From Microbispora rosea (GTDB taxonomy: Bacteria; Actinomycetota; Actinomycetes; Streptosporangiales; Streptosporangiaceae), in assembly GCF_900156315.1 (NCBI RefSeq), contig NZ_FTNI01000003.1, positions 248,001-312,000 on the forward strand: 64,000 nt of DNA. Reading direction: 5' to 3'. The stretch's first letter is position 1. Each line of letters opens with the position of its first letter. This document shows, piece by piece, positions 8,051 through 16,901 of this stretch. The notes below the pieces were generated by a model. That model saw only the letters and a program-made list of their open reading frames with translations. It had not been told where the DNA came from and did no database searches. The position numbers and the translations under genes are program-made.

Positions 8051-9780
8051 TGGTCGAGCTGGCACACCACCTGTATCTGCTGGTCGCGGTGCTCGGGCTC
8101 GCCCTGTCCGTCTCGTACGGAGGGCAACCCGTCCTGTGCCAGGGCGCGTTCCTGGCCGTGGGCGGCTTCGGCGTCGCACATCTGGAACGCGCGGGATTGC
8201 CGCTCGCCGGCGCCGTGCTCGTCGGCGCCGTGCTCGCGGCGTGCGCCGGCTACCTGGTCGGCCTGCTCACGGCTCGGCTGCGCGGCGCGGCGGTCGCGCT
8301 GTCGACGTGGGCGTTCGCCTGGCTCGTGTACGCGGTCCTCGATGCGTTTCCCACCGTGTCCGGCGGCAGCCAGGGGCTGGTCCGCCCGTCGCCGGCCCGC
8401 CTGCACTCACCGGTCTTCGATGTGACCGTCACTCTCACCCCGCTGGCCCACGTCGTCGTGGCGGGATCGATGTGCCTGCTGACGCTGGCCATGGTGGCCC
8501 GGCTGACCCGCGGGCCGGCCGGACTGGAGTGGGCGGCCCTGCGCGAGGCCCCCGCGCTCGCCACGTCCCTCGGGGTGCCGGTGCTTCGCCGCAGAGCCGC
8601 CCTCTTCGCCACGACCGCGGCCGTCGCGGCGGTGTCCGGCGCGGGCATCACCGTGCTGCTCGGGGTCGCCGCCCCGTCCGACGTCTCGCCGCTGCTGTCT
8701 CTCCAGCTGTTCGTGGCGGCGCTGATCGGGGGTACGGCGCGGCTGTGGGGACCGGTGCTCGGCCTGCTCGTGATCGCCGTGATCCCGCCGCTGGCCGACG
8801 GGCTCGCCGGCGCGGCCGGTCTTCCGGCCGAGGCGTCCGGCGGCGTGCTCACCGCCGTGGCGCTGGTCGCGGTTCCGCTCCTCCGCGTGCCGGTCGAACG
8901 GTTCGCGGGCCGGTGGCCGGAGCGCACGCGGCGCCCGGGTGAGCGGGTGGAGGACACCGAGGACCTCGCCCCCCGCACCGCAGCCTCCCGGGAGGCGGTG
9001 GTGCTGACCGCCCGAGGGCTGGATGTCGGCATCGGGGAGACGGACATCCTCACGGGGGTGGACCTGGAGGTGCGGGCCGGACAGGTCCACGCGCTCATCG
9101 GGCCCAATGGCAGCGGCAAGACGACGGCCCTGCGCGCCCTCGCCGGCGCCCTGCGGCCCAAGGGTGGCCGGATCCTGCTGGAGGAGACCGACGTCACCGG
9201 GGCCGGCCAGCTCGAAATGGTCAGGCGGGGGGTGACCCGGACGTTCCAGCGCACCGTCGGTCTTGAGCGGCTCAGTCCCTACCGTCAGCTGCTGCTCGGC
9301 GTGCGCGGCGGGTCACCTGTGCCGTTCGCCGCCGTCCGGCACCTTTTCGCGAGTGAGTCGATGCGGGACCACGCGGCCGCCGCCGACCGCGAGGCGTGGA
9401 GGGTGCTGCGACTGACGGAGCTCGCCGGGCGCGCGTCCGACCGCCCGGGGGATCTCGGCGCCAGCGAGCAGCGCCTCCTGCAGGTGGCCCGCGCCGTGGC
9501 GACCGGGGCGCGCGTGCTCCTGCTCGACGAGCCGGCCGTCGGCATGACCGGGCCTGAACGCGTCGTCCTGGCCCGTGTCCTGCGCCGCCTCGCGGCAGGC
9601 GGCGCGGCCATTCTGCTGGTCGAACACGACCTGGCGCTGGTGCACGGCGTCGCAGACAGGATCACCGTCCTGGATCGCGGCCGGGTGCTGGCGACCGGAA
9701 CCCCCGAGTCGACCGCCGCCGACCCCGCCGTACGCCGGGTCTACCTCGGTGACACCGACCCGTCGTCCGCGCGCGGCTGA
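8047..9780 (+). CDS. fused ABC permease-ATPase (LivM-LivG type)
   Basis: One 577-residue frame combines two subunits that are usually separate. Residues 1 to about 290 form a LivM-like permease with roughly eight membrane segments. A charged linker at about 290-320 precedes a LivG-like ATPase with Walker A GPNGSGKTT, Walker B VLLLDEPAVGM and the switch histidine in VEHDLALVHG. The ABC signature is degenerate: LGASEQRLLQ stands where LSGGQ is expected. The frame is uninterrupted across the junction, so the fusion is not a reading error visible here. It overlaps livH by four bases and is followed 19 bases later by livF. Confidence 0.9.
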   Translation: MMVELAHHLYLLVAVLGLALSVSYGGQPVLCQGAFLAVGGFGVAHLERAGLPLAGAVLVGAVLAACAGYLVGLLTARLRGAAVALSTWAFAWLVYAVLDAFPTVSGGSQGLVRPSPARLHSPVFDVTVTLTPLAHVVVAGSMCLLTLAMVARLTRGPAGLEWAALREAPALATSLGVPVLRRRAALFATTAAVAAVSGAGITVLLGVAAPSDVSPLLSLQLFVAALIGGTARLWGPVLGLLVIAVIPPLADGLAGAAGLPAEASGGVLTAVALVAVPLLRVPVERFAGRWPERTRRPGERVEDTEDLAPRTAASREAVVLTARGLDVGIGETDILTGVDLEVRAGQVHALIGPNGSGKTTALRALAGALRPKGGRILLEETDVTGAGQLEMVRRGVTRTFQRTVGLERLSPYRQLLLGVRGGSPVPFAAVRHLFASESMRDHAAAADREAWRVLRLTELAGRASDRPGDLGASEQRLLQVARAVATGARVLLLDEPAVGMTGPERVVLARVLRRLAAGGAAILLVEHDLALVHGVADRITVLDRGRVLATGTPESTAADPAVRRVYLGDTDPSSARG

Positions 9781-9799
9781 CGCGCTGAGAGGAGACTGC

Positions 9800-10570
9800 G
9801 TGGCCCTGCTAGAGGTCCGCGGGCTGTGCGCCCGCCACGGCGCCGTACCGGTGCTGCACGATGTGTCCTTCCATGTCGGGCGCGGCGAGATCGTCGCGTT
9901 GCTCGGTGGCAACGGCGCGGGCAAGACGACCGTCGCCCGTTGCGTGTCGGGGCTGCACCGGCCGAGCTCGGGCGAGGTGACGTTGGACGGCCGGGACATC
10001 ACCCGGTGCGATCCCCGGCGGATCGTGCGATGGGGACTGAGTCACGTGTCCGAGGGCAGACGCGTCTTCCCCAGTCTCACAGTGGAGGAGAACCTCACTC
10101 TCGGCGCCTACCTCGACGGCCGCCGCACGCACGTCGTCGCCGAGCGCCGAGAGGGCGTCTACCGGACTTTTCCGCGCCTGGCCGAGCGGCGCACGCAGCG
10201 CGCCGGCAGCATGTCCGGCGGAGAGCAGCAGATGCTCGTCATCGGCCGCGGCCTCATGTCCGCACCCGCGCTGCTGGTCCTCGACGAACCGTCGGCCGGT
10301 CTGGCTCCGGCCTCGGTCGCCGCGCTCGGCGAGGACATCGCCGCCATTCGAGCCGGGGGCACGGCCGTTCTGCTCATCGAGCAGCACCTGCAGCTGGCTC
10401 TGCGACTCGCCGATCGGCTCGTCGTGCTGCGGGACGGTCACGTGATCCTCAGCGGGTCCACCGAGGAGGTGGCGGCCGATCCGCGAATCGGCAGGATGTA
10501 CTTCGGCGACGGCGACTCCCCGGATCGAGTCGTGCCGGAGACGCGCCAGGCGCACTCCTCCCCCTCCTGA
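9800..10570 (+). CDS. livF: ABC transporter ATP-binding protein (LivF-like)
   Basis: The 256-residue ATPase has Walker A GGNGAGKTT, signature MSGGEQQML, Walker B LLVLDEPSAGLAP and switch histidine in LIEQHLQLAL. GLSHVSEGRRVFPSLTVEENL is the typical LivF Q-loop region (the phrase varies little in the family). Start GTG 9800 is chosen because GAGAGGAG sits six bases upstream; the open frame extends earlier, into livM-livG, without coding character. With the preceding fusion protein it supplies the two ATP sites. Unlike its partner, it keeps a full signature motif. Confidence 0.9.
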   Translation: MALLEVRGLCARHGAVPVLHDVSFHVGRGEIVALLGGNGAGKTTVARCVSGLHRPSSGEVTLDGRDITRCDPRRIVRWGLSHVSEGRRVFPSLTVEENLTLGAYLDGRRTHVVAERREGVYRTFPRLAERRTQRAGSMSGGEQQMLVIGRGLMSAPALLVLDEPSAGLAPASVAALGEDIAAIRAGGTAVLLIEQHLQLALRLADRLVVLRDGHVILSGSTEEVAADPRIGRMYFGDGDSPDRVVPETRQAHSSPS

Positions 10571-10652
10571 GGACCGGGCCTGCTCCGGTGGTCGCGGTGA
10601 GCCGCCCGGGCTTTCCGGGAGGTACCGGCGCGACTCCCCGTGGGTGACGCCG

Positions 10653-11876
10653 TCAGTCCTGCAGCTGGTTCACGGAGGGGAGGGTGTCGGAGAGCGGGTC
10701 GTCGCCGACGGGTTCGAAGACGAAGCCGTGGAAGCGGGCGAAGTACATGTCGCTGGGGTTGACCCCCTCGTGCTGGTCGGCCGCGTAGCCGCGGTAGTCG
10801 CCGTTGGCACCGGTGACGCTGATCTTGTTCAGAGCGTCCATGAGCGGCTCGCCCGGCGCGCCGGCCTCGCTGAGCGACGCGGCGACCAGGCGCACCGAGT
10901 CGTAGGAGAACATCGCCCAGTCCGGCGGCTGCACGACCTGCTTGCCGTCCTGGCGGACGCCGACCAGATCGACGCCCATCTTCGCCTCATAGCCGGCGCG
11001 GAACTGCTCGAACGGCGCCGGGCCGACCTCGCTGGTCATCCGGAACGAGGCGAAGGTGACCTGGTCGAGCCAGTCCGGATGCTCGGCCAGGCGCCGGCGG
11101 ACCAGCGGGTCCTCACCGGTGGGCCCGGTGTAGACGGGCACCTCCCAGCCCAGCGCGTGGACGGCCTGGATGACGGCGACCACGTCGCTCGCGCTCGCCC
11201 ACACCACTAGCCTGTCGGCGCCCGCCTGCCGCGCGGCGAGCACCTGGGTGGTCAGGTCGGACGAGCGGGCCGGCGCCTTCTGATCCGCCACCACCTTCAC
11301 CTCGTCGATCTTGAAGGCCGCCAGCAGCGCGGCCCGGCCCTGTTCCCCGTAGGTGGAGTCGTCGCTGATCAGGCCCACCTTGGGGTGGCTGTTGGCGATG
11401 TAGTCGGCGAGCCTGCGCGCCATAGGCTTGTTGGCCGGCGCCATCCGGAAGAGGCTCGGCCGGTGGACCGGGTCGATCAGCTCGTCGCCGCCTTCGAAGC
11501 AGATGAAGACCGGCAGGTGCACGGGGTCGGTGATCGGCGCGACGGAGGCCGCCCCGGTCCCGTCGGTGAGCAGGACGGCCGCGTGGTCGTCGACCGCCTT
11601 ACGGGCGTTCGCGGCGGCCTTGGCCGGCGAGCCGGCGTTGTCGAGCACGGTCAGCCTGACCTTGCGGGCGCCCGACGGGGTGGTGACCCCGCCGTGTGCG
11701 TTGAGCTCGTCGACCGCGAGCCGGGCCCCGCGTTCGATGAAGGCGCCGATCCACGGCTCGGTGGACATCGGCGCGCTGACGACCACCTGGAACTCGTCGG
11801 CAGACGTCCCCTGTGATCCACCGCCCGCGCAGGCCGAGACCAGCACGAGGAGCGAAGCGAGCCACATCGTCACCAT
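10653..11876 (-). CDS. branched-chain amino-acid-type ABC substrate-binding lipoprotein
   Basis: From ATG 11876 the 407-residue product has a lipoprotein signal (MVTMWLASLLVLVSAC, lipid cysteine 16) and a type-I periplasmic-binding fold of the LivJ/Peripla_BP_6 kind (GARLAVDELNAHGGV, SDDSTYGEQGRAALLAAF, YTGPTGEDP). It would capture the ligand outside the membrane. It lies 82 bases beyond livF on the opposite strand, so it probably serves that importer although transcribed separately. The frame extends to 11963, but those codons precede the signal peptide. No strong ribosome binding site is visible before 11876. Confidence 0.88.
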   Translation of the reverse strand: MVTMWLASLLVLVSACAGGGSQGTSADEFQVVVSAPMSTEPWIGAFIERGARLAVDELNAHGGVTTPSGARKVRLTVLDNAGSPAKAAANARKAVDDHAAVLLTDGTGAASVAPITDPVHLPVFICFEGGDELIDPVHRPSLFRMAPANKPMARRLADYIANSHPKVGLISDDSTYGEQGRAALLAAFKIDEVKVVADQKAPARSSDLTTQVLAARQAGADRLVVWASASDVVAVIQAVHALGWEVPVYTGPTGEDPLVRRRLAEHPDWLDQVTFASFRMTSEVGPAPFEQFRAGYEAKMGVDLVGVRQDGKQVVQPPDWAMFSYDSVRLVAASLSEAGAPGEPLMDALNKISVTGANGDYRGYAADQHEGVNPSDMYFARFHGFVFEPVGDDPLSDTLPSVNQLQD

Positions 11877-12000
11877 TCGTGGCGTGTGGCCACGTCGGCA
11901 AACCTGATAGCGTCGCCGCCCACGGGCGAGTCCGCCCGTTTCGAGGGATTCCTGCCCGATCATGCGCAGGACCTTATCTTACGTCTGAGGAATCCGTTTC

Positions 12001-12483
12001 ATGAACTTCGCACGACTGATCGCTACGGCGAGCATCGCCGTCGCCGCCGTCGCGTCGCTCGCCGCCTGCGGGGAAACGTCGAACGACGCCGCCCAGGAGA
12101 GCCCGGCCACCGCTTCGACGGGGAGCGCCGCGCCCGCGGGCAACGGCATCCCCTGCTCACAGGCCGGCGACCTGAGCGGCACGCCTGAGCGGAAGCCGCC
12201 CGCGGACCTGCCGTTGCCGCCCGGCGGGCAGCTCTACATGTCCAAGGGCCCCTTCGGCAAGACCGAGCTGTTCTTCGTCGCGAAGGACGCGGACCCCACC
12301 AACCTCGACGGCGTTCGTGACGAGGCCGCCGACGTGCTCGCCAAGGCCGGATACAAGATCGAGCGCAAGGACCAGGAAGAGGGCTCGGAGGCCGAGGCCC
12401 ACCTGTCCGGACCGCACGAGGTGGCCATCCAGGTGATCCAGCTGTGCGAAGGAAAGGTCCGGGTCAAGTACACACTCTCGTAA
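12001..12483 (+). CDS. small putative lipoprotein (160 aa)
   Basis: The product begins with a hydrophobic signal and lipobox SLAAC (lipid cysteine 23), then a Ser/Ala/Thr-rich spacer and a small mixed alpha/beta domain of about 110 residues with two cysteines (CSQAG and QLCEG) that could pair. It should be anchored on the outer face of the membrane. I do not recognise the domain. It is divergent from the binding-protein gene, with 124 bases between them. Function unknown. Confidence 0.75.
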   Translation: MNFARLIATASIAVAAVASLAACGETSNDAAQESPATASTGSAAPAGNGIPCSQAGDLSGTPERKPPADLPLPPGGQLYMSKGPFGKTELFFVAKDADPTNLDGVRDEAADVLAKAGYKIERKDQEEGSEAEAHLSGPHEVAIQVIQLCEGKVRVKYTLS

Positions 12484-12519
12484 CGGACGGACCCACGGCC
12501 CGTGGCCGCTTCCTACATT

Positions 12520-12686
12520 TGTCGCATTGATCCAGTCGGCTCCGCCGGCGAGAACGTGCTGCTGGAGGCGGTGCACGGGCCGGCCTGTCCGTACGACGCG
12601 GCCGCACGGTACGGCCGATTACGGTCAAGAAGTATCTACCTTCGACAGATGTCGCATTGACCAAATACTGCCGCTCTCTTTACCTT
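12520..12686 (+). promoter_or_regulatory. candidate promoter and an 11-bp direct repeat upstream of the BNR-protein gene
   Basis: TGTCGCATTGA occurs at 12520-12530 and again at 12650-12660. The second copy runs into TTGACC (12657-12662), which with an 18-base spacer precedes TACCTT (12681-12686), a plausible sigma-70-like promoter for the gene starting at 12732. The repeat could be a regulator site or chance. Confidence 0.35.
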
Positions 12687-12731
12687 TTGTCCCCTGCTGT
12701 CCGCTGGGGACGGGTACGAGGAGGCGTTGGT

Positions 12732-15119
12732 ATGCGACGTAAGGTCCCAATGAGGCGGCATGCGCTGCCCGCGATCGGCGCGGCGGGGTTGCTTGCCTTC
12801 GCCGTGTCGGCTTTGACATTCCAGGGGCCCGCGTTCTCGGGTCAGGCCGCCCTGTCCGCGGGGAGCCAGACGAGCGCCTCCCTGCAAATTCCCGGTGAGG
12901 AGGAGGACGGCGGCCCCACCGAGCCGGCGGACTACCTCACCCAGAAGTTCACCTCCGGCCAGGACGTGACGCCCGCGCAGATCAAGCAGGCGGTCCAGCG
13001 GTCCAAGGCGCTCAAGCCGGGCAGCGGCACCTGGGACCTCCTCGGCCCCTCGAACATCGGAGGCCGCGTCACCGACCTGGCCGTCGACCCCGCCCACCCC
13101 GACACCTTGTACGTCGCGGCCTCCGGCGGCGGCGTCTGGAAGAGCACGGACGCCGGCGACACCTTCGAGCCGGCCTGGCCGAACGACAACACGCAGACGG
13201 TGGGCGCGCTCACGATGGGCCCCGACGGCACGTTGTGGGCCGGCACCGGCGAGGCGAACCCGTCCGGCGGCGGTCTGACCTACTTCGGCGACGGCGTCTA
13301 CAAGTCGACCGACGGCGGCCGGCACTGGCAGCAGTGGGGTCTCACCGAGAGCGCGGCGATCGGCAAGATCGTCGTCGATCCCACGGACCCGCAGACGGTC
13401 TTCGTCGCGGCCGCCGGGAACCTGTCCGGGTCCGCGAGTGAGCGCGGCATCTACCGGCTGACGAACGGCGGCAAGGACTGGAAGCTCGTCCTGCCGACGC
13501 CGAACGCCACCACGGGCGGCGTCGACCTGGCGATCGACCCGACGAACCCCAAGCGCATCTTCGCGACGTTGTGGGACCACCAGCGCAACAGCGGCCGCCG
13601 CCTCTACGGCGGCGTCGGCTCCGGCCTGTTCCGCTCGGACGACGGCGGACAGACGTGGAAGCGGCTGGAGAACGTGACCGGCCGGCATGCCTCGGACGCC
13701 ACGGGCACCGGCCTGACGAGCGACGCGAGCCTCGGCCGCATCGGAGTCGCGATCGCCCCGAGCGACCCGAACCGGGTCTACGTGATCTCCGGCAACACGT
13801 ACGGTGCCGACAAGGGCTTCTACGTCTCGGACGACGGCGGCGACTCGTTCGCGCCGAGCGGCCGCGCGGGCGGCTCGAGCGGCTACGAGTGGTGGTTCGG
13901 GCGGCTGTGGGTCGACCCGAAGGACGAGAACCACCTGTTCAACGCCGACGTGAACCTGCGCGAGTCCAAGGACGGCGGCGCGACGTGGGCCACCTCCAGC
14001 GGACCGCACTCCGACCAGCACATGGTGCAGTGGGACCCGAACGTCCCGAGCCGCGTCTACCTCGGGAACGATGGCGGTGTCTACCGCTCCGACACCAATG
14101 GCGCGACCCGCTCGTGGATCCACGGGACGTACCAGCCGTTCAACCAGTCGTACCACCTCGCGGTGGCCAGCGACGACCCGACCCGGCTCGCCTCCGGCCT
14201 GCAGGACAACGGAAGCCACCGCACCTGGACCGCCACCGCCGCGCCTTCGGACCTCACGCAGTGGAACTCCTACGGCGGCGGTGACGGCCACTACGTCGTG
14301 ATCGACCCGAGCGACCACAACATCTACTACGAGTGCTCCCAGGGCGGAAGCTGCACGCGGCACGAGGACGCGAACGGCACCACCCGCAACATCCGTTTCG
14401 GGACGCGGCACTCCTCGCGGATCACGACGGACGCCCCGGTCGTCCTCGACCCGAGCAACCCGTCGGTCGTGTACTTCGGCGGCAACGTGCTCGACCGGTC
14501 GACCGACCGCGGCACGACCTTCACGCAGATCAGCCCGCCCGGAGACTTCCTCACCGGACCGGTGCCGGCGGAACAGGACGACCCGGGGTCGTACGGAGGC
14601 ATGTACTCCACGATCACCGCGATCGGCCCGGCGAAGACCGACGGCAACACGATCTACGTCGGCACCGACACCGGCCGGCTCTGGAAGACGACCGACCTCG
14701 GCGCCACCTGGACCGAGTTCACCGGCAAGGGCCTGCCCGTCCGGTGGGTCAACTCGATCGTGGTCGACCCCTCCAACGCCGACCACGTGTACGTGGCCTA
14801 CTCGGGCTACCGCGAGGGCGACAACGCGGCGAACATCTGGGAGACGACCGACGGCGGAAACAGCTGGAAGAACATCAGCGGCAACCTGCCCAACGCGCCG
14901 GTCGAGATGCTCGCGTACGACCAGCCGAGCGACCAGCTCTACGCGGCGACCGACTTCGGCGTCTTCTACGACAAGAACGGCAAGAAGAACTGGAAGCGGG
15001 TCGGCGCCGGCCTGCCCAACACGCCGGTGCTCGACATCACGATCACCGGTGACCGCAAGACGCTGTACGCGGCGACGTTCGGCCGCAGCGTCTGGAAGAT
15101 CGCGCTTCCGCAGCAGTAA
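12732..15119 (+). CDS. secreted BNR/Asp-box repeat (VPS10/sortilin-like beta-propeller) protein
   Basis: From ATG 12732 (GAGGAGG just upstream) the product is 795 residues. A signal peptide covers about residues 1-38. The rest contains about nine Asp-box motifs such as KSTDGGRHW, RSDDGGQTW, ESKDGGATW, KTTDLGATW and ETTDGGNSW, each preceded by a D-P-x-x-x-x-x-V-Y/F-V strand, which predicts one or two beta-propellers. Such proteins are often labelled glycosyl hydrolase or sortilin-like. No sialidase FRIP motif or clear catalytic acid pair is apparent, so an enzymatic role is not supported. The open frame starts 25 codons earlier but without a ribosome binding site. Confidence 0.85.
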   Translation: MRRKVPMRRHALPAIGAAGLLAFAVSALTFQGPAFSGQAALSAGSQTSASLQIPGEEEDGGPTEPADYLTQKFTSGQDVTPAQIKQAVQRSKALKPGSGTWDLLGPSNIGGRVTDLAVDPAHPDTLYVAASGGGVWKSTDAGDTFEPAWPNDNTQTVGALTMGPDGTLWAGTGEANPSGGGLTYFGDGVYKSTDGGRHWQQWGLTESAAIGKIVVDPTDPQTVFVAAAGNLSGSASERGIYRLTNGGKDWKLVLPTPNATTGGVDLAIDPTNPKRIFATLWDHQRNSGRRLYGGVGSGLFRSDDGGQTWKRLENVTGRHASDATGTGLTSDASLGRIGVAIAPSDPNRVYVISGNTYGADKGFYVSDDGGDSFAPSGRAGGSSGYEWWFGRLWVDPKDENHLFNADVNLRESKDGGATWATSSGPHSDQHMVQWDPNVPSRVYLGNDGGVYRSDTNGATRSWIHGTYQPFNQSYHLAVASDDPTRLASGLQDNGSHRTWTATAAPSDLTQWNSYGGGDGHYVVIDPSDHNIYYECSQGGSCTRHEDANGTTRNIRFGTRHSSRITTDAPVVLDPSNPSVVYFGGNVLDRSTDRGTTFTQISPPGDFLTGPVPAEQDDPGSYGGMYSTITAIGPAKTDGNTIYVGTDTGRLWKTTDLGATWTEFTGKGLPVRWVNSIVVDPSNADHVYVAYSGYREGDNAANIWETTDGGNSWKNISGNLPNAPVEMLAYDQPSDQLYAATDFGVFYDKNGKKNWKRVGAGLPNTPVLDITITGDRKTLYAATFGRSVWKIALPQQ

Positions 15120-15142
15120 CCGGTCACACCCCTGACGGTCGA

Positions 15143-15173
15143 GGAGGGCGGGCCCACAACGGGCCCGCCCTCC
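15143..15173 (+). terminator. hairpin terminator after the BNR-protein gene
   Basis: A perfect 13-bp stem (arms 15143-15155 and 15161-15173, loop ACAAC) begins 23 bases after the stop codon. There is no long T tract, as is common in actinobacteria. Confidence 0.7.
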
Positions 15174-15220
15174 CTGCGTTTCCGGGCAGGGTCATCTCCG
15201 GAAGCGGCCCGGTGCCGCAG

Positions 15221-15264
15221 CCGATTCGATCGCGCCCGATTCGATCGCGTCCGAAGATCGCGCA
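15221..15264. repeat. 15-bp tandem direct repeat, 2 full copies plus a degenerate third
   Basis: CCGATTCGATCGCGC (15221-15235) is followed by the same unit with one change (15236-15250) and a decayed copy (CCGAAGATCGCGCA). It ends five bases before the next gene's first ATG. It may be a regulator binding array or simple slippage. Confidence 0.55.
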
Positions 15265-15269
15265 CATAT

Positions 15270-16850
15270 ATGGTCGGCCCCATGGCAAGATCGCGGCCTC
15301 CTTTCCACCGGCTCACCTCCGCCGAGCGACGGCTGTGGGAGGCCTATCCCACCGGCGCCTGGGTCGACCTGCGCGAGGGCCACGAGGCGGACCCTTCCTC
15401 CGGCGGTTCCTGGGGCCGTTCCCGCGTGGTCCGGGCGGAGGTGATCTCCGCCCTGGTGCTCGACCGGGGCGCCGGCGGGTCGGCCCGGGTGCCGGGCGTC
15501 CGGCTCGCCGGGGCCAGGATCATCGGCGATCTCAACCTCTCCGACGCCACGATCGAGGCGAAGGTCCACCTGCTCGACTGCCACATCGCCGGAACGGTCT
15601 CGTTCAACGACGCCAGGACCAGGGGCGTACGACTGCGGCGCTGCGACATCCTCCGCTTCCGGGCCAGCCGGGCCACGATCGACGGGCTGCTCGACGTCGA
15701 CGGATCGACCGTCCATGCGGGGGTGCGCCTGGACAACGCCCATGTGACCGGACAGCTCCGGCTCTCCGGCACACGGGTCGGCACCCCCGGTGAGGCGCCG
15801 TACCGGGAACCGGGGGCGGACCCGTCGGAGGCGGGCTCCTGGAACGGCCCCGAGGGATCGGAGGAGCCGCGCACCTGGGAGTCGGTCGCGCTGTGGGCCG
15901 GCGGGCTGGTCGTGGACGGCAGCGCCTTCTTACGCGACATGCGGGCCACGGGCGGCCTGCGGCTGATCGGCGCCCGCTTCTCCAGCGGGCTCTACCTCCA
16001 GGGCGCCGTCGTCACCGCGGACGGCATCCCCGCCCTGCACGCCGACCACCTGCAGGCCGCCGCGGCCGAACTCGGCGCGGGCTTCACCGCGCAGGGCACC
16101 GTACGGCTGCGCGGCGCCCGGATCGGCGGGGTCCTGTCGTTCCACGGGGCGGTGCTGCGGGCGCCTCGCCGGGTGCTGCACCTGAGCCACATGCAGGCCG
16201 ACGAACTCATCCTGCTGCCCGAGTCGATCGAGGGCGAGGTCAACCTCGGCTACTCCCGATTCGGCGTGCTGTTCGACCGTCCGGAGAGCTACCTGGGCGA
16301 CGTGCGGCTCAACGGGCTGACGTACGAGTCGCTGCGCGGCCCCGCGACCCTGGCCGACCGGCTCTCCTGGCTGCGGCGCGACCCCGGAGGCTACTACCCC
16401 CAGCCGTACGAGCAGCTCGCCGCCTACTACCGGCGCATCGGCCACGAGCCGGACGCGCGCCGGGTGCTGCTGGCCAGGCAGCGGGCGCGGCGGCGGACGC
16501 TACGGCTGCCCGGGCGGCTGTGGGGGCGGCTGCTCGACGGGCTCGTCGGGTACGGATACCGGCCCTGGCTCGCCGGACTGTGGGCCGCGCTGCTCCTCGC
16601 GACGGGCACGGCGATCTTCACGCAGTGGCCGCCGCACCAGATCGGGCTGGACGAGTCGCGCCACTTCAACGCCTTCGTCTACACGCTCGACCTGCTCGTG
16701 CCGGTGAGCGTGTTCGAGCAGCGAGGCGCCTGGGAGCCGGCCGGATGGACCCAGTGGCTGGCGAACGGCCTGATCGCCGCGGGCTGGATCCTCGCCACCG
16801 CGCTCATCGCCGGCGCGAGCAGGCTCCTGCGGCCGTCCAACGCCTCCTGA
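15270..16850 (+). CDS. membrane protein with N-terminal beta-repeat domain (membrane-associated oxidoreductase-like)
   Basis: The 526-residue product has a long repetitive region at about residues 60-360 built from motifs of the type V-x-L-x-G-A-x-I-x-G-x-L-x-L (VRLAGARIIGDLNLSDATI, VRLDNAHVTGQLRL, VRLRGARIGGVLSFHGA). This suggests a right-handed beta-helix, like pentapeptide-repeat or polymer-forming proteins. A basic helical segment follows, then two membrane segments (about 430-450 and 490-520). Streptomyces relatives are often annotated membrane-associated oxidoreductase, but no cofactor motif is visible. Starts at 15270 or 15282 are both possible, and neither has a clear ribosome binding site. 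It is convergent with the MscS gene. Confidence 0.7.
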   Translation: MVGPMARSRPPFHRLTSAERRLWEAYPTGAWVDLREGHEADPSSGGSWGRSRVVRAEVISALVLDRGAGGSARVPGVRLAGARIIGDLNLSDATIEAKVHLLDCHIAGTVSFNDARTRGVRLRRCDILRFRASRATIDGLLDVDGSTVHAGVRLDNAHVTGQLRLSGTRVGTPGEAPYREPGADPSEAGSWNGPEGSEEPRTWESVALWAGGLVVDGSAFLRDMRATGGLRLIGARFSSGLYLQGAVVTADGIPALHADHLQAAAAELGAGFTAQGTVRLRGARIGGVLSFHGAVLRAPRRVLHLSHMQADELILLPESIEGEVNLGYSRFGVLFDRPESYLGDVRLNGLTYESLRGPATLADRLSWLRRDPGGYYPQPYEQLAAYYRRIGHEPDARRVLLARQRARRRTLRLPGRLWGRLLDGLVGYGYRPWLAGLWAALLLATGTAIFTQWPPHQIGLDESRHFNAFVYTLDLLVPVSVFEQRGAWEPAGWTQWLANGLIAAGWILATALIAGASRLLRPSNAS

Positions 16851-16901
16851 CACCGTCACCGCTCTTACGGCCCGGTTCGAGGAGAGGGCCGAGGAGACGG
16901 C

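Noticed and set aside
12636-14786. A 716-codon minus-strand frame opposite the BNR-repeat gene
   Set aside because: Regular Asp-boxes and a signal peptide on the plus strand show which frame is real.
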